A DNA stretch of 64,000 bases from Pseudomonas graminis (GTDB taxonomy: Bacteria > Pseudomonadota > Gammaproteobacteria > Pseudomonadales > Pseudomonadaceae). Shown piece after piece: positions 18,186 to 27,595 of this stretch; within the stretch, counting starts at the first letter, position 1, and the number at the start of each line of letters is the position of its first letter. The notes beneath the pieces were generated by a model. That model was not told where the DNA came from and searched no databases. It saw only the letters and a list, made by a program, of their open reading frames with translations. The DNA lies in the NCBI RefSeq assembly GCF_013201545.1, contig NZ_CP053746.1, positions 4,478,501 through 4,542,500 on the forward strand. The letters are read 5' to 3'. A program made the translations under genes and the position numbers.

Positions 18186-20161
18186 TGAGCGCCCCCCACA
18201 CACAACCGCTGAATTCGGTGCTGATCGCCAACCGGGGCGAAATCGCCTGCCGGGTCATGCGCACGGCCAAGGCCATGGGCCTGACCACCGTCGCCGTGCA
18301 CAGCGCCACGGACAGCAACGCTCGGCACGTACGCGAGGCCGACGTCGCGGTGAACCTCGGTGGCAGCAAGGCCAGCGAGAGTTACCTGCAAATCGACAAG
18401 CTGATTGCAGCCGCCAAGGCCAGTGGCGCCCAGGCCATCCACCCCGGTTACGGGTTTCTCTCGGAAAACGCAGGCTTTGCCCGCGCTGTCGAGCAGGCAG
18501 GCCTGATCTTCCTCGGCCCGCCCGCCTCGGCCATTGACGCCATGGGCAGCAAATCGGCGGCCAAGTCGCTGATGGAAACCGCTGGCGTGCCGCTGGTGCC
18601 CGGCTATCACGGCGATGCGCAAGACGCCGCAACCTTCCGCGAAGCGTCCGCCCGCATCGGCTACCCGGTACTGCTCAAGGCCACGGCCGGCGGTGGCGGC
18701 AAGGGCATGAAGGTGGTTGAGCGCGACGAGGATCTGGCCGAAGCGCTGGCCTCGGCACAACGTGAGGCGCAGTCGTCGTTCGGCGATTCCCGCATGCTTG
18801 TCGAAAAGTACGTGCTCAAGCCACGCCACGTGGAGATTCAGGTATTCGCTGACCAGCACGGGCACTGCTTGTACCTCAACGAGCGCGACTGCTCGATTCA
18901 GCGCCGTCACCAGAAGGTCGTCGAAGAAGCCCCGGCGCCGGGCCTGACACCACAGATGCGTCAGGCCATGGGCGAAGCGGCGGTGCGTGCGGCTCAGGCG
19001 ATTGGCTACGTCGGTGCCGGCACGGTGGAGTTTCTGCTGGACGCCCGGGGCGATTTCTTCTTCATGGAAATGAACACGCGCCTGCAAGTCGAGCACCCGG
19101 TGACCGAGGCGATTACCGGGCTGGACCTGGTGGCCTGGCAGATTCGGGTGGCCCAGGGCGAGCCGCTGCCGATCACCCAGGCCGAAGTGCCGCTGAACGG
19201 TCACGCGATTGAAGTGCGGTTGTATGCGGAAGACCCGGCCAACGACTTCCTGCCCGCCACCGGGACGCTGGCGCTGTATCGCGAATCGTCGCCGGGGCCG
19301 GGACGCCGCGTTGACAGCGGCGTCGCGGAAGGTGACGAAGTTTCGCCGTTCTACGACCCGATGCTCGGCAAACTGATCGCCTGGGGCGAGACCCGTGAAC
19401 AAGCGCGCTTGCGGCTGCTGGCGATGCTCGACGAATTCGCCATCGGCGGCCTGAGGACCAATCTTGCGTTTCTGCGCCGCATTATCGCGCACCCCGCCTT
19501 CGCCCAAGCCGAGCTGGACACCGGATTTATCCCTCGTTACCAGGAAGATCTGCTGCCAGCGGCAGAGGGCTTGACGGAGGAGTTCTGGCAGCTGGCGGCG
19601 CAGGCGTACCTGAGCACTGCAGCGGTGACGATCAGATCCGACGACGCCCATTCGCCGTGGTCGACCACCCGCGGTCTTCGCCTTGGCGGCCCAAGCGAAG
19701 TGACACTGCACCTGGCGTGTGGTGCAGAGTCCCGAAGCATGGTGATGCGGAGTGACTCGCAGCAAGGCGTTCGTTTGAGCGGCGAGCACTTGCTGATCGA
19801 GCGGGATGGCGTGCGCCGGCAGACCATTGCGATCCGTCGGGCCGGCACGCTTTACCTGCAATGGCAGGGCGATGTGCATGCGATCCGCTCGGTTGACCCG
19901 ATTGCCGAGGTGGATGTGAGCCAAGGTCATCAAGGCGGCCTCACCGCCCCCATGAACGGCAGCATCGTTCGGGTGCTGGTCAGCGTGGGCGAACAGGTGC
20001 AGATCGGCACGCCGCTGGTAGTGCTGGAAGCAATGAAAATGGAACACAGCATCCGCGCGAACGCAGCGGGTACCGTGGCAGCGCTGCATTGTGCCGAAGG
20101 CGAGATGGTCAAGGAAGGGACAGTGCTGGTGGAGCTCGCCGCTGTGGTAGACGGCGAATGA
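18185..20161 (+). CDS. liuD: Methylcrotonyl-CoA carboxylase biotin-containing (alpha) subunit
   Basis: A 658-residue biotin-dependent carboxylase subunit. Order: biotin carboxylase domain (about 10-455; NRGEIACRV, KATAGGGGKGMK ATP-grasp loop, FFMEMNTRLQVEHPVTE), a linker domain, and a C-terminal biotinyl domain with EAMKMEH, in which Lys618 is the biotinylation site. It carboxylates biotin with ATP and bicarbonate for LiuB. Start MSAPHTQPL overlaps the liuC stop by one base. The antisense strand has a long spurious ORF. Confidence 0.95.
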   Translation: MSAPHTQPLNSVLIANRGEIACRVMRTAKAMGLTTVAVHSATDSNARHVREADVAVNLGGSKASESYLQIDKLIAAAKASGAQAIHPGYGFLSENAGFARAVEQAGLIFLGPPASAIDAMGSKSAAKSLMETAGVPLVPGYHGDAQDAATFREASARIGYPVLLKATAGGGGKGMKVVERDEDLAEALASAQREAQSSFGDSRMLVEKYVLKPRHVEIQVFADQHGHCLYLNERDCSIQRRHQKVVEEAPAPGLTPQMRQAMGEAAVRAAQAIGYVGAGTVEFLLDARGDFFFMEMNTRLQVEHPVTEAITGLDLVAWQIRVAQGEPLPITQAEVPLNGHAIEVRLYAEDPANDFLPATGTLALYRESSPGPGRRVDSGVAEGDEVSPFYDPMLGKLIAWGETREQARLRLLAMLDEFAIGGLRTNLAFLRRIIAHPAFAQAELDTGFIPRYQEDLLPAAEGLTEEFWQLAAQAYLSTAAVTIRSDDAHSPWSTTRGLRLGGPSEVTLHLACGAESRSMVMRSDSQQGVRLSGEHLLIERDGVRRQTIAIRRAGTLYLQWQGDVHAIRSVDPIAEVDVSQGHQGGLTAPMNGSIVRVLVSVGEQVQIGTPLVVLEAMKMEHSIRANAAGTVAALHCAEGEMVKEGTVLVELAAVVDGE

Positions 20162-20181
20162 CAGGCTGCCGACTCCCGTAA

Positions 20182-20276
20182 TGTAGGACCGGCTTCAGCC
20201 GGGAAAGCGGCAGTGGGGACACCACACAATTGAGGGTGTTAACACTGGCCTCTTCCCGGCTAAAGCCGGTCCTACT
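20182..20276. repeat. REP pair (GTAGGACCGGCTTCAGCCGGGAA family)
   Basis: Two inverted units face each other: TGTAGGACCGGCTTCAGCCG at the left and CGGCTAAAGCCGGTCCTACT at the right. They lie 20 nt after the liuD stop and may terminate or stabilise the liu transcript. Confidence 0.88.
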
Positions 20277-20359
20277 ATTGCACAGCGTGCAGCCAGTGAG
20301 ATTGTGTGGGTTTCACCCACGCATCGCGGGCATACAATGAGATCGAGCGTGAACTCAAA

Positions 20360-20454
20360 TGTAGGACCGGCTTCAGCCGGGAAGGCGGCAGTCGTTGCAC
20401 CGCGAGATTGAGGGTTCGCACACTGGCCTCTTCCCGGCTAAAGCCAGTCCTACC
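20360..20454. repeat. Second REP pair of the same family
   Basis: A second inverted pair has the same spacing as the preceding one (20182-20276). The internal segment (GGCGGCAGT...ACACTGGCCTCTTCCCGG) is also similar, so the whole unit is a tandem duplicate-like BIME. The 346-bp gap between liuD and the convergent oxidoreductase contains only these two units and about 80 bp of unassigned sequence. Confidence 0.88.
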
Positions 20455-20507
20455 AAGCGATGCATCCATTGCGGTAGGAGGAGGCCTGACCGACCTCCTC
20501 CCATTCC

Positions 20508-23500
20508 TCATGCCGCTACCTCATACAACTTAAGCACTTCAACTTCGCCACTGACCAGGCTCTGGCGCATCCGCGCCGCCTGCAGTGCCGCTGCCTTCAT
20601 GGCGCTTTCCTTGACGTGACCATAACCGCGAATGCGTTCCGGGAGCCGCGCAAGACTCAGTGCCGTGTGCCGGTTGCTCGCGCTCAGGTGGCCGAGGATC
20701 AGCTCGATATCGCCCACGTACGCATCAATCAGCTCGCGCTCCTGGCGTCGCTCGACGCTGCGGCCGAACGGATCGAGCGCGGTGCCGCGCAGGAATTTGA
20801 AACGCGCCAGCACATCGAACGCCTTCAGCATCCACGGCCCGAAGCTGCGTTTGCGCGGCACGCCACTCTTCGGATCACGCTTGGCCAGCCACGACGGTGC
20901 CAGATGAAACTCGATGCGGTAATCCCCTTCAAATTGCGCTTCAAGCTGACGGGTGAAATCGCCGTTGCTGTACAGCCGCGCCACTTCGTACTCGTCCTTA
21001 TAGGCCAGCAGCTTGAAGTAGTTGAACGCCACCGCCTCGGTCAACGCAGGCGGTTGCCCCGGGAACAGCCGTGCCTCGGCGTCCCGCACACGGTTCACCA
21101 GCGTCAGGTAGCGCTCGCTCAGCGCGCCGTTCTGATAAGCGATCAAGGCGTGGACGTTGCGGGTGACACGCTCTTCCAGGGTCAGATGCTCAGGGTCCGG
21201 CGTTGGCTGGCTCTGCGGATTGGCCGCCGCTTGCACCGCAGGGAGGTCAAACGCTGCACGACGCCCCCACAAGAACGCTTGCTGGTTCAGATTGACCGCC
21301 ACGCCGTTAAGCTCGATGGCTTTTTCGATGGCCGCAGAGGTCAACGGAATCAGCCCCAGCTGGAAGGCATAACCCAGCATGAAAAGGTTGCTGGCAATGC
21401 TGTCGCCCATCAATTTGGTCGCCAGGTCCGTCGCCTGCACAAAGTGCGTTTTGTCGGCGCCGACGGCTTCGCGAATGGTCTGCATCATCGCTTCGGCGGG
21501 AAACTCCGCGTCGGGGTTTCGGGTGAACTCAGCGGTCGGCGTCTGCTGGCTGTTGATCACCGCATGGGTTTTTGCGCTGTTGAGCTTGGCGATGGCGTCA
21601 GGGCCTGAGGCCACCAGCAGATCACATCCCAGCAGCAGATGCGCTTCACCGGCCGCGATGCGCACGGCGAACAGATCTTCCTGGCGCGCGGCGATACGAA
21701 TGTGGCTGACCACCGGGCCGAACTTCTGGGCCAGACCGGCCTGGTCGAGCACGCTGCAGCCCTTGCCCTCCAGATTGGCGGCGTAACCCAACATAGCGCC
21801 CACGGTAGTCACGCCCGTCCCGCCCACGCCCGGCAGCAGAATGTTGTACGGCTGCGCGAGGCTCGGCAGGGTCGGCTGCGGCAGTTCGGCGAACGCCTGG
21901 GCCTGTTTCGGCAACTGCGGCTTGCGCAGCTTGCCGCCATGCACCGTGACGAAGCTCGGGCAGAAGCCTTCGACGCAGCTGAAGTCCTTGTTGCACGCGC
22001 TCTGGTCGATTTCGCGCTTGCGCCCTTCGGGGGTTTCCTTCGGCAGCACCGACAGACAGCCCGACTTGACGCCACAATCGCCACAGCCTTCGCACACGGC
22101 CGGGTTGATGATGGCGCGCTTGTCCAGATCCACCATCGTGCCGCGTTTGCGGCGACGGCGTTTTTCCGTGGCGCAGGTCTGGTCGTAGATGATCACCGAC
22201 ACGCCCTTGAACTCGCGCAGCTCGCGCTGCACGGCATCAAGGTCGCTACGGTGGTGGAAAGTAGTAATCGGCGCGAACTGCTCGCGGCTTGGGTATTTCT
22301 CTGGCTCGTCAGACACCAGCGCAATGCGCTGCACGCCTTCGTTGAACACCTGGCGGCTCAGTTGATCCACCCGAAGCACGCCATCGATGGGCTGTCCGCC
22401 GGTCATGGCGACGGCGTCGTTATAGAGAATCTTGTAAGTGATGTTGACCTTGGAGGCGACCGCCGCCCGCAGCGCCAGATGCCCGGAGTGGAAGTAGGTG
22501 CCGTCACCCAGGTTCTGGAACACGTGGGGGGTTTCGGTGAACGGCGCCTGGCCGATCCAGGTCACGCCCTCGCCGCCCATCTGGGTAAACGTCTCGGTTT
22601 CCCGGTCCATCCAGATGGTCATGTAATGGCAGCCGATCCCGGCCAGGGCGCGGCTGCCCTCCGGCACACGGGTCGAGGTGTTGTGCGGGCAGCCTGAGCA
22701 GAAATGCGGGGTGCGCTGGGTGTTGAACAGCGGCGCAGCAAGGGCCTTTTCCTTGTCGGCCAGAAATTGCAGACGCGCGTCGATTTTCGGGCTGCTGTAA
22801 ATCGGCGCAAGGCGCTTGGCGATGACCCGGGCGATCATCGCCGGCGTCAGTTCGGCCAGGTTTGGCAACAGCGAACGGCCTTCTTCATCAAACTCACCGA
22901 CCACACGGGGACGCTGATCCACCGGCCAGTTGTACAGCTGGCCGGTAAGCTGATCCTCAATGACGCTGCGCTTTTCCTCGACCACAAGGATCTCGTCCAG
23001 GCCTTCCGCAAAGCCGTGCACCGACACCGGCTCAAGCGGCCAGCTCATGCCGACCTTAAGCACACGAATGCCCACCGACGCGCAGAGGTCTTCGTCGATG
23101 CCAAGCTCCTCGAGGGCCTGACGCACATCCAGATACGACTTGCCGGTGGTGATGATGCCAAGCCGCGGTTGCGGCGAATCGATGACCACTTTATTGAGGT
23201 TGTTGGCCCGGGCGAACGCGCGGGCGGCGTAGATTTTATAGGTATTGAGGCGCGCCTCCTGGGCGAGGGGCGGATCGGGCCAGCGAATGTGCAGGCCGCC
23301 TTCGGGAATCTGGAAGTCTTCAGGTATCTGCGTCTGGATGCGCAGCGGATCGACCTCAACAACAGCCGAGGAATCGACGTTTTCGGCGATGGTCTTCATG
23401 GCCACCCAGCAACCGCTGTAGCGCGAAAGCTCCCAGCCAATGATGCCGTAATCGAGAATTTCCTGGACGTTGCTGGGGTTGAGCACCGGGATCATCGAGG

Positions 23501-23993
23501 CGATGAAGGCGTGCTCGCTCTGGTGCGCAATGGTCGAGGATTTGCAGCCGTGGTCGTCCCCGGCGAGGATCAGCACCCCGCCCTTTTCGGCGACGCCGGC
23601 CGAGTTGCCGTGCTTGAACACGTCGCCGCAGCGGTCAACGCCCGGACCTTTGCCGTACCACAGGGCGAAGACGCCGTCGTATTTGCCGTGGGGAAACAGG
23701 TTGACTTGCTGACTGCCCCAGACCGCCGTCGCGGCGAGCTCTTCGTTGACGCCTGGCTGGAAATGAATGGCGTTCTGCTGGAGATAATCCTTGGCGTCCC
23801 AGAGGCTCTTGTCGAGGTTGCCCAACGGCGAGCCGCGATAGCCTGAGATAAAGCCGGCGGTGTTGAGCCCGCGGGCTTCGTCGCGCTGCTTCTGCAGCAT
23901 CGGCAGGCGAGTCAGCGCCTGGGTTCCGGTCAGGTACAGATTGCCGGTTGCGAGTCGGTACTTATCGTCCAGACGAATATCAGCCAGGGACAT
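20508..23993 (-). CDS. Indolepyruvate ferredoxin oxidoreductase family protein (fused three-domain 2-oxoacid oxidoreductase)
   Basis: A 1161-residue fusion. The N-terminal IorA-like half binds TPP (FCSGCPHNTSTRVPEGSRALAGIGCHYM, about 450-480; ILYNDAVAMTGGQ). A cysteine-rich ferredoxin-like segment follows (CEGCGDCGVKSGC ... CNKDFSCVEGFC, about 650-700), then an IorB-like gamma domain (GVGGTGVTTVGAMLGYAA). Such fused enzymes decarboxylate aryl or branched 2-oxoacids to acyl-CoA. Position next to the liu operon is compatible with amino acid catabolism, though it is on the opposite strand. AGGAG lies 8 nt before the ATG. Exact substrate is unknown. Confidence 0.9.
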   Translation of the reverse strand: MSLADIRLDDKYRLATGNLYLTGTQALTRLPMLQKQRDEARGLNTAGFISGYRGSPLGNLDKSLWDAKDYLQQNAIHFQPGVNEELAATAVWGSQQVNLFPHGKYDGVFALWYGKGPGVDRCGDVFKHGNSAGVAEKGGVLILAGDDHGCKSSTIAHQSEHAFIASMIPVLNPSNVQEILDYGIIGWELSRYSGCWVAMKTIAENVDSSAVVEVDPLRIQTQIPEDFQIPEGGLHIRWPDPPLAQEARLNTYKIYAARAFARANNLNKVVIDSPQPRLGIITTGKSYLDVRQALEELGIDEDLCASVGIRVLKVGMSWPLEPVSVHGFAEGLDEILVVEEKRSVIEDQLTGQLYNWPVDQRPRVVGEFDEEGRSLLPNLAELTPAMIARVIAKRLAPIYSSPKIDARLQFLADKEKALAAPLFNTQRTPHFCSGCPHNTSTRVPEGSRALAGIGCHYMTIWMDRETETFTQMGGEGVTWIGQAPFTETPHVFQNLGDGTYFHSGHLALRAAVASKVNITYKILYNDAVAMTGGQPIDGVLRVDQLSRQVFNEGVQRIALVSDEPEKYPSREQFAPITTFHHRSDLDAVQRELREFKGVSVIIYDQTCATEKRRRRKRGTMVDLDKRAIINPAVCEGCGDCGVKSGCLSVLPKETPEGRKREIDQSACNKDFSCVEGFCPSFVTVHGGKLRKPQLPKQAQAFAELPQPTLPSLAQPYNILLPGVGGTGVTTVGAMLGYAANLEGKGCSVLDQAGLAQKFGPVVSHIRIAARQEDLFAVRIAAGEAHLLLGCDLLVASGPDAIAKLNSAKTHAVINSQQTPTAEFTRNPDAEFPAEAMMQTIREAVGADKTHFVQATDLATKLMGDSIASNLFMLGYAFQLGLIPLTSAAIEKAIELNGVAVNLNQQAFLWGRRAAFDLPAVQAAANPQSQPTPDPEHLTLEERVTRNVHALIAYQNGALSERYLTLVNRVRDAEARLFPGQPPALTEAVAFNYFKLLAYKDEYEVARLYSNGDFTRQLEAQFEGDYRIEFHLAPSWLAKRDPKSGVPRKRSFGPWMLKAFDVLARFKFLRGTALDPFGRSVERRQERELIDAYVGDIELILGHLSASNRHTALSLARLPERIRGYGHVKESAMKAAALQAARMRQSLVSGEVEVLKLYEVAA

Positions 23994-24204
23994 TCAGGCA
24001 CTCCTTTATTTTTATTAGTGCGTTTTGAATGCGGCGCCAGCGGCGTTTGCAGCCTTGCCAGCGCCTCGCCGTCAGGACGGTTCAGCCCAACGGTCACAGA
24101 CAAAATACTGCCTGCCCGACGGAGGCTTTTTCTTCCTAAATCGATGCGAATCTGCTCATATCGTGCATGCCCGTTCCCGTTCAAGAATAAAAAAGGGTCA
24201 ATTC

Positions 24205-24672
24205 ATGCAGGTCAAGCTCAGCCCCATCGATCGCAAGATCCTCCGTCTGTTGCAGCACGACGCCAATCTCTCCGCCGCGGAGATCGCCGAGCGTGTCGAA
24301 CTCTCCCAATCCCCCTGCTGGCGGCGCATCAATCGTCTGGAAGAAGAGGGCATCATCGAACGCAAGGTCGCCCTGCTCAACCCGGCCAAGCTCGGGCTGA
24401 CCATGACCGTGTTCGTCGACGTCAAGCTGTCCGGCCACGGGCGCAAATACCTGACCGAATTTGAAGAGGCGATCACCGGATTTCGCGAAGTGCTGGAGTG
24501 CTACACCATGGCCGGCGACATGGACTTCCTGCTGAAGGTGGTGGTGCAGGACATCGCCAGCTACGAACGATTCCTGCGCGATCACCTGCTGCAGAGCCCC
24601 CATGTGCAGGAAGCGCATTCGAACATTGCAATGAGTGTGGTGAAGCGCACGACAGAATTGCCGATCGACTAG
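24205..24672 (+). CDS. Lrp/AsnC-family transcriptional regulator
   Basis: A 155-residue protein with an N-terminal helix-turn-helix (DRKILRLLQHDANLSAAEIAERVELSQSPCWRRINRLEEEGII) and a C-terminal RAM/AsnC ligand-binding domain (about 65-150; GDMDFLLKVVVQDIASYERFL). ATG 24205 has AAAAGGG upstream and gives the standard family length. It is divergent from the indolepyruvate ferredoxin oxidoreductase gene and is therefore its most likely amino-acid-responsive regulator. Confidence 0.92.
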   Translation: MQVKLSPIDRKILRLLQHDANLSAAEIAERVELSQSPCWRRINRLEEEGIIERKVALLNPAKLGLTMTVFVDVKLSGHGRKYLTEFEEAITGFREVLECYTMAGDMDFLLKVVVQDIASYERFLRDHLLQSPHVQEAHSNIAMSVVKRTTELPID

Positions 24673-24747
24673 GCTGCCGATGGACCGAGGCGGAGGCAAA
24701 AGCCGCCCACGGGGAAAAACTCTTTTCACTGGGGCACGAAAAAAGCA

Positions 24748-24779
24748 TTGACTCTCAAATGGGAATGATTATTATTGAG
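24748..24779 (+). promoter_or_regulatory. prrF promoter with Fur box
   Basis: TTGACT (24748-24753) serves as -35 and TATTAT/ATTATT (24770-24776) as -10. A Fur-box-like 19-mer, GGGAATGATTATTATTGAG (24761-24779), overlaps the -10 and matches 12 of 19 consensus positions by my count. Iron-loaded Fur would block transcription here. Confidence 0.78.
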
Positions 24780-24782
24780 CGC

Positions 24783-24893
24783 AACCGGTCGCGAGACTGG
24801 TTGGTAACCCAGAAGCCTTAGGTCGGCTTCCGGATTATCTCCTCATCAGGCTAATCACGGTTTTTGACCCGGCTTATAGCCGGGTCTTTTTTT
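24783..24893 (+). ncRNA. prrF: PrrF-type iron-responsive small RNA
   Basis: A roughly 111-nt transcript is predicted from the Fur-controlled promoter to the T-run. It starts like P. aeruginosa PrrF1/2 (AACCGGTCGCGAGA) and contains the characteristic conserved antisense core CGGATTATCTCCTCATCAGG followed by CTAATCACGGTTTTTGACC (24831-24869). PrrF RNAs base-pair near the starts of mRNAs for iron-containing proteins such as sodB and repress them under iron starvation. Only one copy is visible here; many non-aeruginosa pseudomonads carry two at separate loci. Confidence 0.92.
24866..24893 (+). terminator. Terminator of the PrrF sRNA
   Basis: The hairpin GACCCGGCT/AGCCGGGTC is followed by a run of seven or more T (to 24893), a textbook intrinsic terminator and typical Hfq-binding poly-U end. 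Confidence 0.92.
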
Positions 24894-25109
24894 ATGCCCT
24901 TTTCGGGTCTGGGTTCGGTCGGGTGTTGCGTCTTCAGGCTAATGAAGAGGGTTCGACAGTGAACTGTCTTTTCGATGGCGCGCATCATAGCAAATGGATC
25001 GAGCGATGGGCTCTTGCCGCTGTCAAAAATTGACACATTCAGTAAGAACTTCCGAATTCACGACGTTGTTTTCCGCGACCGCCGCTATTCAAACAGTGAG
25101 CAAGACGCC

Positions 25110-25649
25110 ATGACTCAGCTCCTCGACTCGTTGATAACCAACTCTCCCGTGTCGCCCGCCTTGGGCACGAGCGCCGAAACCGACCTGTACCGACGCCGTC
25201 TGCAGCGTCTGCCGCGCAGGGTTCAGCAGGTCTTTCTGCTGAGCCGCCTCGACGACCTTTCTTACACCGATATCGCCCGCCTGCTTGACGTGGACGCCAG
25301 CACCGTCGAACGCTGCATGACGGTTGTGCTTGAGCACTGCGTCAGCGAGCCCGCCGGACATGACCCGTCCCGTGGGATTCTGCTGCAAGCCTTGCGCTGG
25401 TACGTGCACCTGCAAAGTCCTCAGGCCACGGCCAGTCAGCGCATCGAGTTTCGTCACTGGCTCGACGCCGACCCCAGGCATCTGGCGGCGTTTCAGCACA
25501 GCGAGCAGTTCTGGCGCACGCTGCAGGCACCGGCCGCGATTCTGGGTGCCAGTGGCTGGCATCGGCGCAAACCGCGTGCCTACGTCGGCTGGTTGCTGGT
25601 CACGGTGCTGCTGTGTGGTCTGCTGGTCACCGCCGAGGCCTACAGCTGA
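25110..25649 (+). CDS. Sigma-70 region-4-like/FecR-N-terminal (DUF4880) chimera
   Basis: A 179-residue protein. The first half (about 20-75; RLPRRVQQVFLLSRLDDLSYTDIARLLDVDASTVERCM) is a sigma region-4 helix-turn-helix of the FecI type, without region 2. The second half (about 90-140; ALRWYVHLQSPQATASQRIEFRHWLDADPRHLAAFQHSEQFW) is the FecR N-terminal DUF4880 domain, followed by a C-terminal transmembrane segment (VGWLLVTVLLCGLLVTAEAY). It looks like a FecI-FecR remnant joined in one frame, or a regulator in its own right. No FecA receptor is adjacent. It lies just after the PrrF gene, which suggests an iron context. ATG 25110 is chosen because upstream sequence is non-conserved. Confidence 0.72.
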   Translation: MTQLLDSLITNSPVSPALGTSAETDLYRRRLQRLPRRVQQVFLLSRLDDLSYTDIARLLDVDASTVERCMTVVLEHCVSEPAGHDPSRGILLQALRWYVHLQSPQATASQRIEFRHWLDADPRHLAAFQHSEQFWRTLQAPAAILGASGWHRRKPRAYVGWLLVTVLLCGLLVTAEAYS

Positions 25650-25815
25650 GGCAAACCCTGACTCTTTCGCGAAATATTCTGTCGCGGTCCTTCAACCTGA
25701 TGCGTGTAAAGTAACCGTCATAACAGCCCAGCGAGACAATCAGGCCCTGCGTCGATTGCCTCCCGATGGCGTTGCGACGGCCTCGCAATGATAACCACGT
25801 ACTCAGGACGCTCCC

Positions 25816-26958
25816 GTGACTCAAACCGCCCTTACCATCTCCGCCGATTTCGACAGCGGTAACATCGTCATGCTCGACGCCAGCAACCCGAAAGCGGTGC
25901 AACTGGCGATTCGCCCTGACACCAAGAGCGCGCACTTCCAGTGGTTCCATTTCAAGGTTGAAGGCCTGCACATCGGCGAGCCCCACGGCTTCAGCCTGAC
26001 CAACGCCGGCGAGTCCAGCTACAACGACGCCTGGACCGGCTACAACGCAGTGGCCTCCTACGACCAGAAAACCTGGTTCCGCGTACCGAGCCAGTTCAAC
26101 GGCAAGGCGCTGAACTTCGAGCTGACGCCCAGCGAATCCCAGGTGTGGTTCGCCTACTTCGAACCCTACAGCCGCGAGCGCCACGACTGGCTGGTGGAAG
26201 AGGCGCTGAACAAGGCCGGCACCGAGCTGCTGGCCACCGGCAAGAGCGTCGAGGGCCGAGACATTCCGCTGCTGCGCAAGGGCGACGGCGCTGCGGGCAA
26301 ACGCAACATCTGGATCATCGCGCAGCAGCACCCCGGCGAGCACATGGCCGAGTGGTTCATGGAAGGCATCATCGAACGGCTACAGGAAAACGACCCTGAG
26401 TTGCAGGCCTTGCTGGCCTCGGCGGACCTGTATCTGGTGCCGCACATGAACCCGGACGGTTCGTTCCACGGGCATCTGCGCACCAACGCCCACGGCAAGG
26501 ACCTCAATCGCGCATGGCAGGACACGACCCCCGAGCTCAGCCCGGAAGTGTTTTTCGTCAAAGCGCAGATGGAAAAATATGGCGTGGACATGTTCCTCGA
26601 CGTCCACGGCGATGAGGAAATCCCCTACGTCTTCACCGCTGCCTGCGAAGGCAATCCGGGGTACACCGACAAGCAGGCGCAACTGGAAGCGGATTTCCGC
26701 GCGCGGTTGAGCGGCCTGACCCGGGACTTTCAAAGCAAATATGGCTATCCGAAATCGGCGCCGGGCCAGGCCAACATGAACCTGGCGTGCAACAGCGTTG
26801 GCGAGCGCTACAAGTGCCTGTCGCTGACCCTGGAAATGCCGTTCAAGGACAACGATGACGCGCCGGATGTCGTCACCGGCTGGTCAGGCCAGCGCTCGAA
26901 ACAGCTGGCCCGTGATGTGCTGACCACGCTGGGGCAGATGGTGTCGGTGCTGCGCTGA
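25816..26958 (+). CDS. M14-family zinc carboxypeptidase (cytosolic carboxypeptidase-like)
   Basis: A 380-residue enzyme. An N-terminal beta-sandwich domain typical of cytosolic carboxypeptidases (about 5-120; FQWFHFKVEGL, SYNDAWTGYNAVASYD) is followed by the M14 catalytic domain. Zinc ligands are His172 and Glu175 (QHPGEHMAEW) and His264 (FLDVHGDEE), with NPDGSFHGHLRTNAHGKDLNRAW providing substrate-binding Asn/Arg and TLEMPF the catalytic Glu. No signal peptide is seen, so it is cytoplasmic. A GTG start (25816) with CAGGA upstream is used. Physiological substrate is unknown. Confidence 0.88.
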   Translation: MTQTALTISADFDSGNIVMLDASNPKAVQLAIRPDTKSAHFQWFHFKVEGLHIGEPHGFSLTNAGESSYNDAWTGYNAVASYDQKTWFRVPSQFNGKALNFELTPSESQVWFAYFEPYSRERHDWLVEEALNKAGTELLATGKSVEGRDIPLLRKGDGAAGKRNIWIIAQQHPGEHMAEWFMEGIIERLQENDPELQALLASADLYLVPHMNPDGSFHGHLRTNAHGKDLNRAWQDTTPELSPEVFFVKAQMEKYGVDMFLDVHGDEEIPYVFTAACEGNPGYTDKQAQLEADFRARLSGLTRDFQSKYGYPKSAPGQANMNLACNSVGERYKCLSLTLEMPFKDNDDAPDVVTGWSGQRSKQLARDVLTTLGQMVSVLR

Positions 26959-27049
26959 GGCGTGAGCTGACAGTTCTCAGCTTCCAGAAACACCATCGGC
27001 AGCAGGGTGTGCCCGCTGGCGATGGCGTCAATCACAGTGACGACACGCA

Positions 27050-27595
27050 TTAATCCCGCGATTTCCCCCGCAGCATGCTGTCCAGCACCTCATCCCTCCT
27101 CACCCAGCCGTGAAACAGCGCGGCGGCCAGATGCGCCAGAATTGTCAGGAAAAACAGGTACGCCAAATAGGCGTGGGCCTTGCGCAGCAGCGCGAAGGTG
27201 TCCGGGTTGGCCGAGACGATGGACGGCAGGCGCACCGAACTGCCGAGCATGACCGGATCCCCGGCGGCGGAAATCATCGCCCAGCCAATCAGCGGCATCG
27301 CCAGCATCAGCGCGTACAGCACGTAATGGGACAGCTTGGCCGCCAGTGCCTGCACGGCCGACAAGTCAGCCGGGAGCGGCGGCGTCTGAGTGGTCACACG
27401 GACGATGATCCTGACGATGACCAGCAGCAGAATCGCGATGCCCAAGGGCTTGTGCAGGTTCAGCAGCCACTGGTGCCGCTCGGACACCGAGGCGACCATG
27501 CCGGCGCCGATGAACAGCATGGCGATGACCATCAGCGCCATCAGCCAGTGCAACAGCCGCGCCAGTGGGGCGAAATGCTTGACGGGCGTACTCAT
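27050..27595 (-). CDS. Cytochrome b561
   Basis: A 181-residue four-helix membrane protein with histidines in each helix (LLHWLMALMV, NLHKPLGIAI, LSHYVLYALM, KAHAYLAYLF and LAHLAAALFHGW) suited to bind two b-type hemes. It probably shuttles electrons between quinol and a periplasmic acceptor. The ATG overlaps the stop of the upstream catalase-like gene (ATGA), a conserved pairing that suggests the two act together in peroxide reduction. Confidence 0.92.
   Translation of the reverse strand: MSTPVKHFAPLARLLHWLMALMVIAMLFIGAGMVASVSERHQWLLNLHKPLGIAILLLVIVRIIVRVTTQTPPLPADLSAVQALAAKLSHYVLYALMLAMPLIGWAMISAAGDPVMLGSSVRLPSIVSANPDTFALLRKAHAYLAYLFFLTILAHLAAALFHGWVRRDEVLDSMLRGKSRD

Noticed and set aside
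18140..20089. A 649-codon minus-strand ORF opposite liuD
   Set aside because: It is an antisense shadow of the strongly recognisable biotin carboxylase liuD and has no domain of its own.
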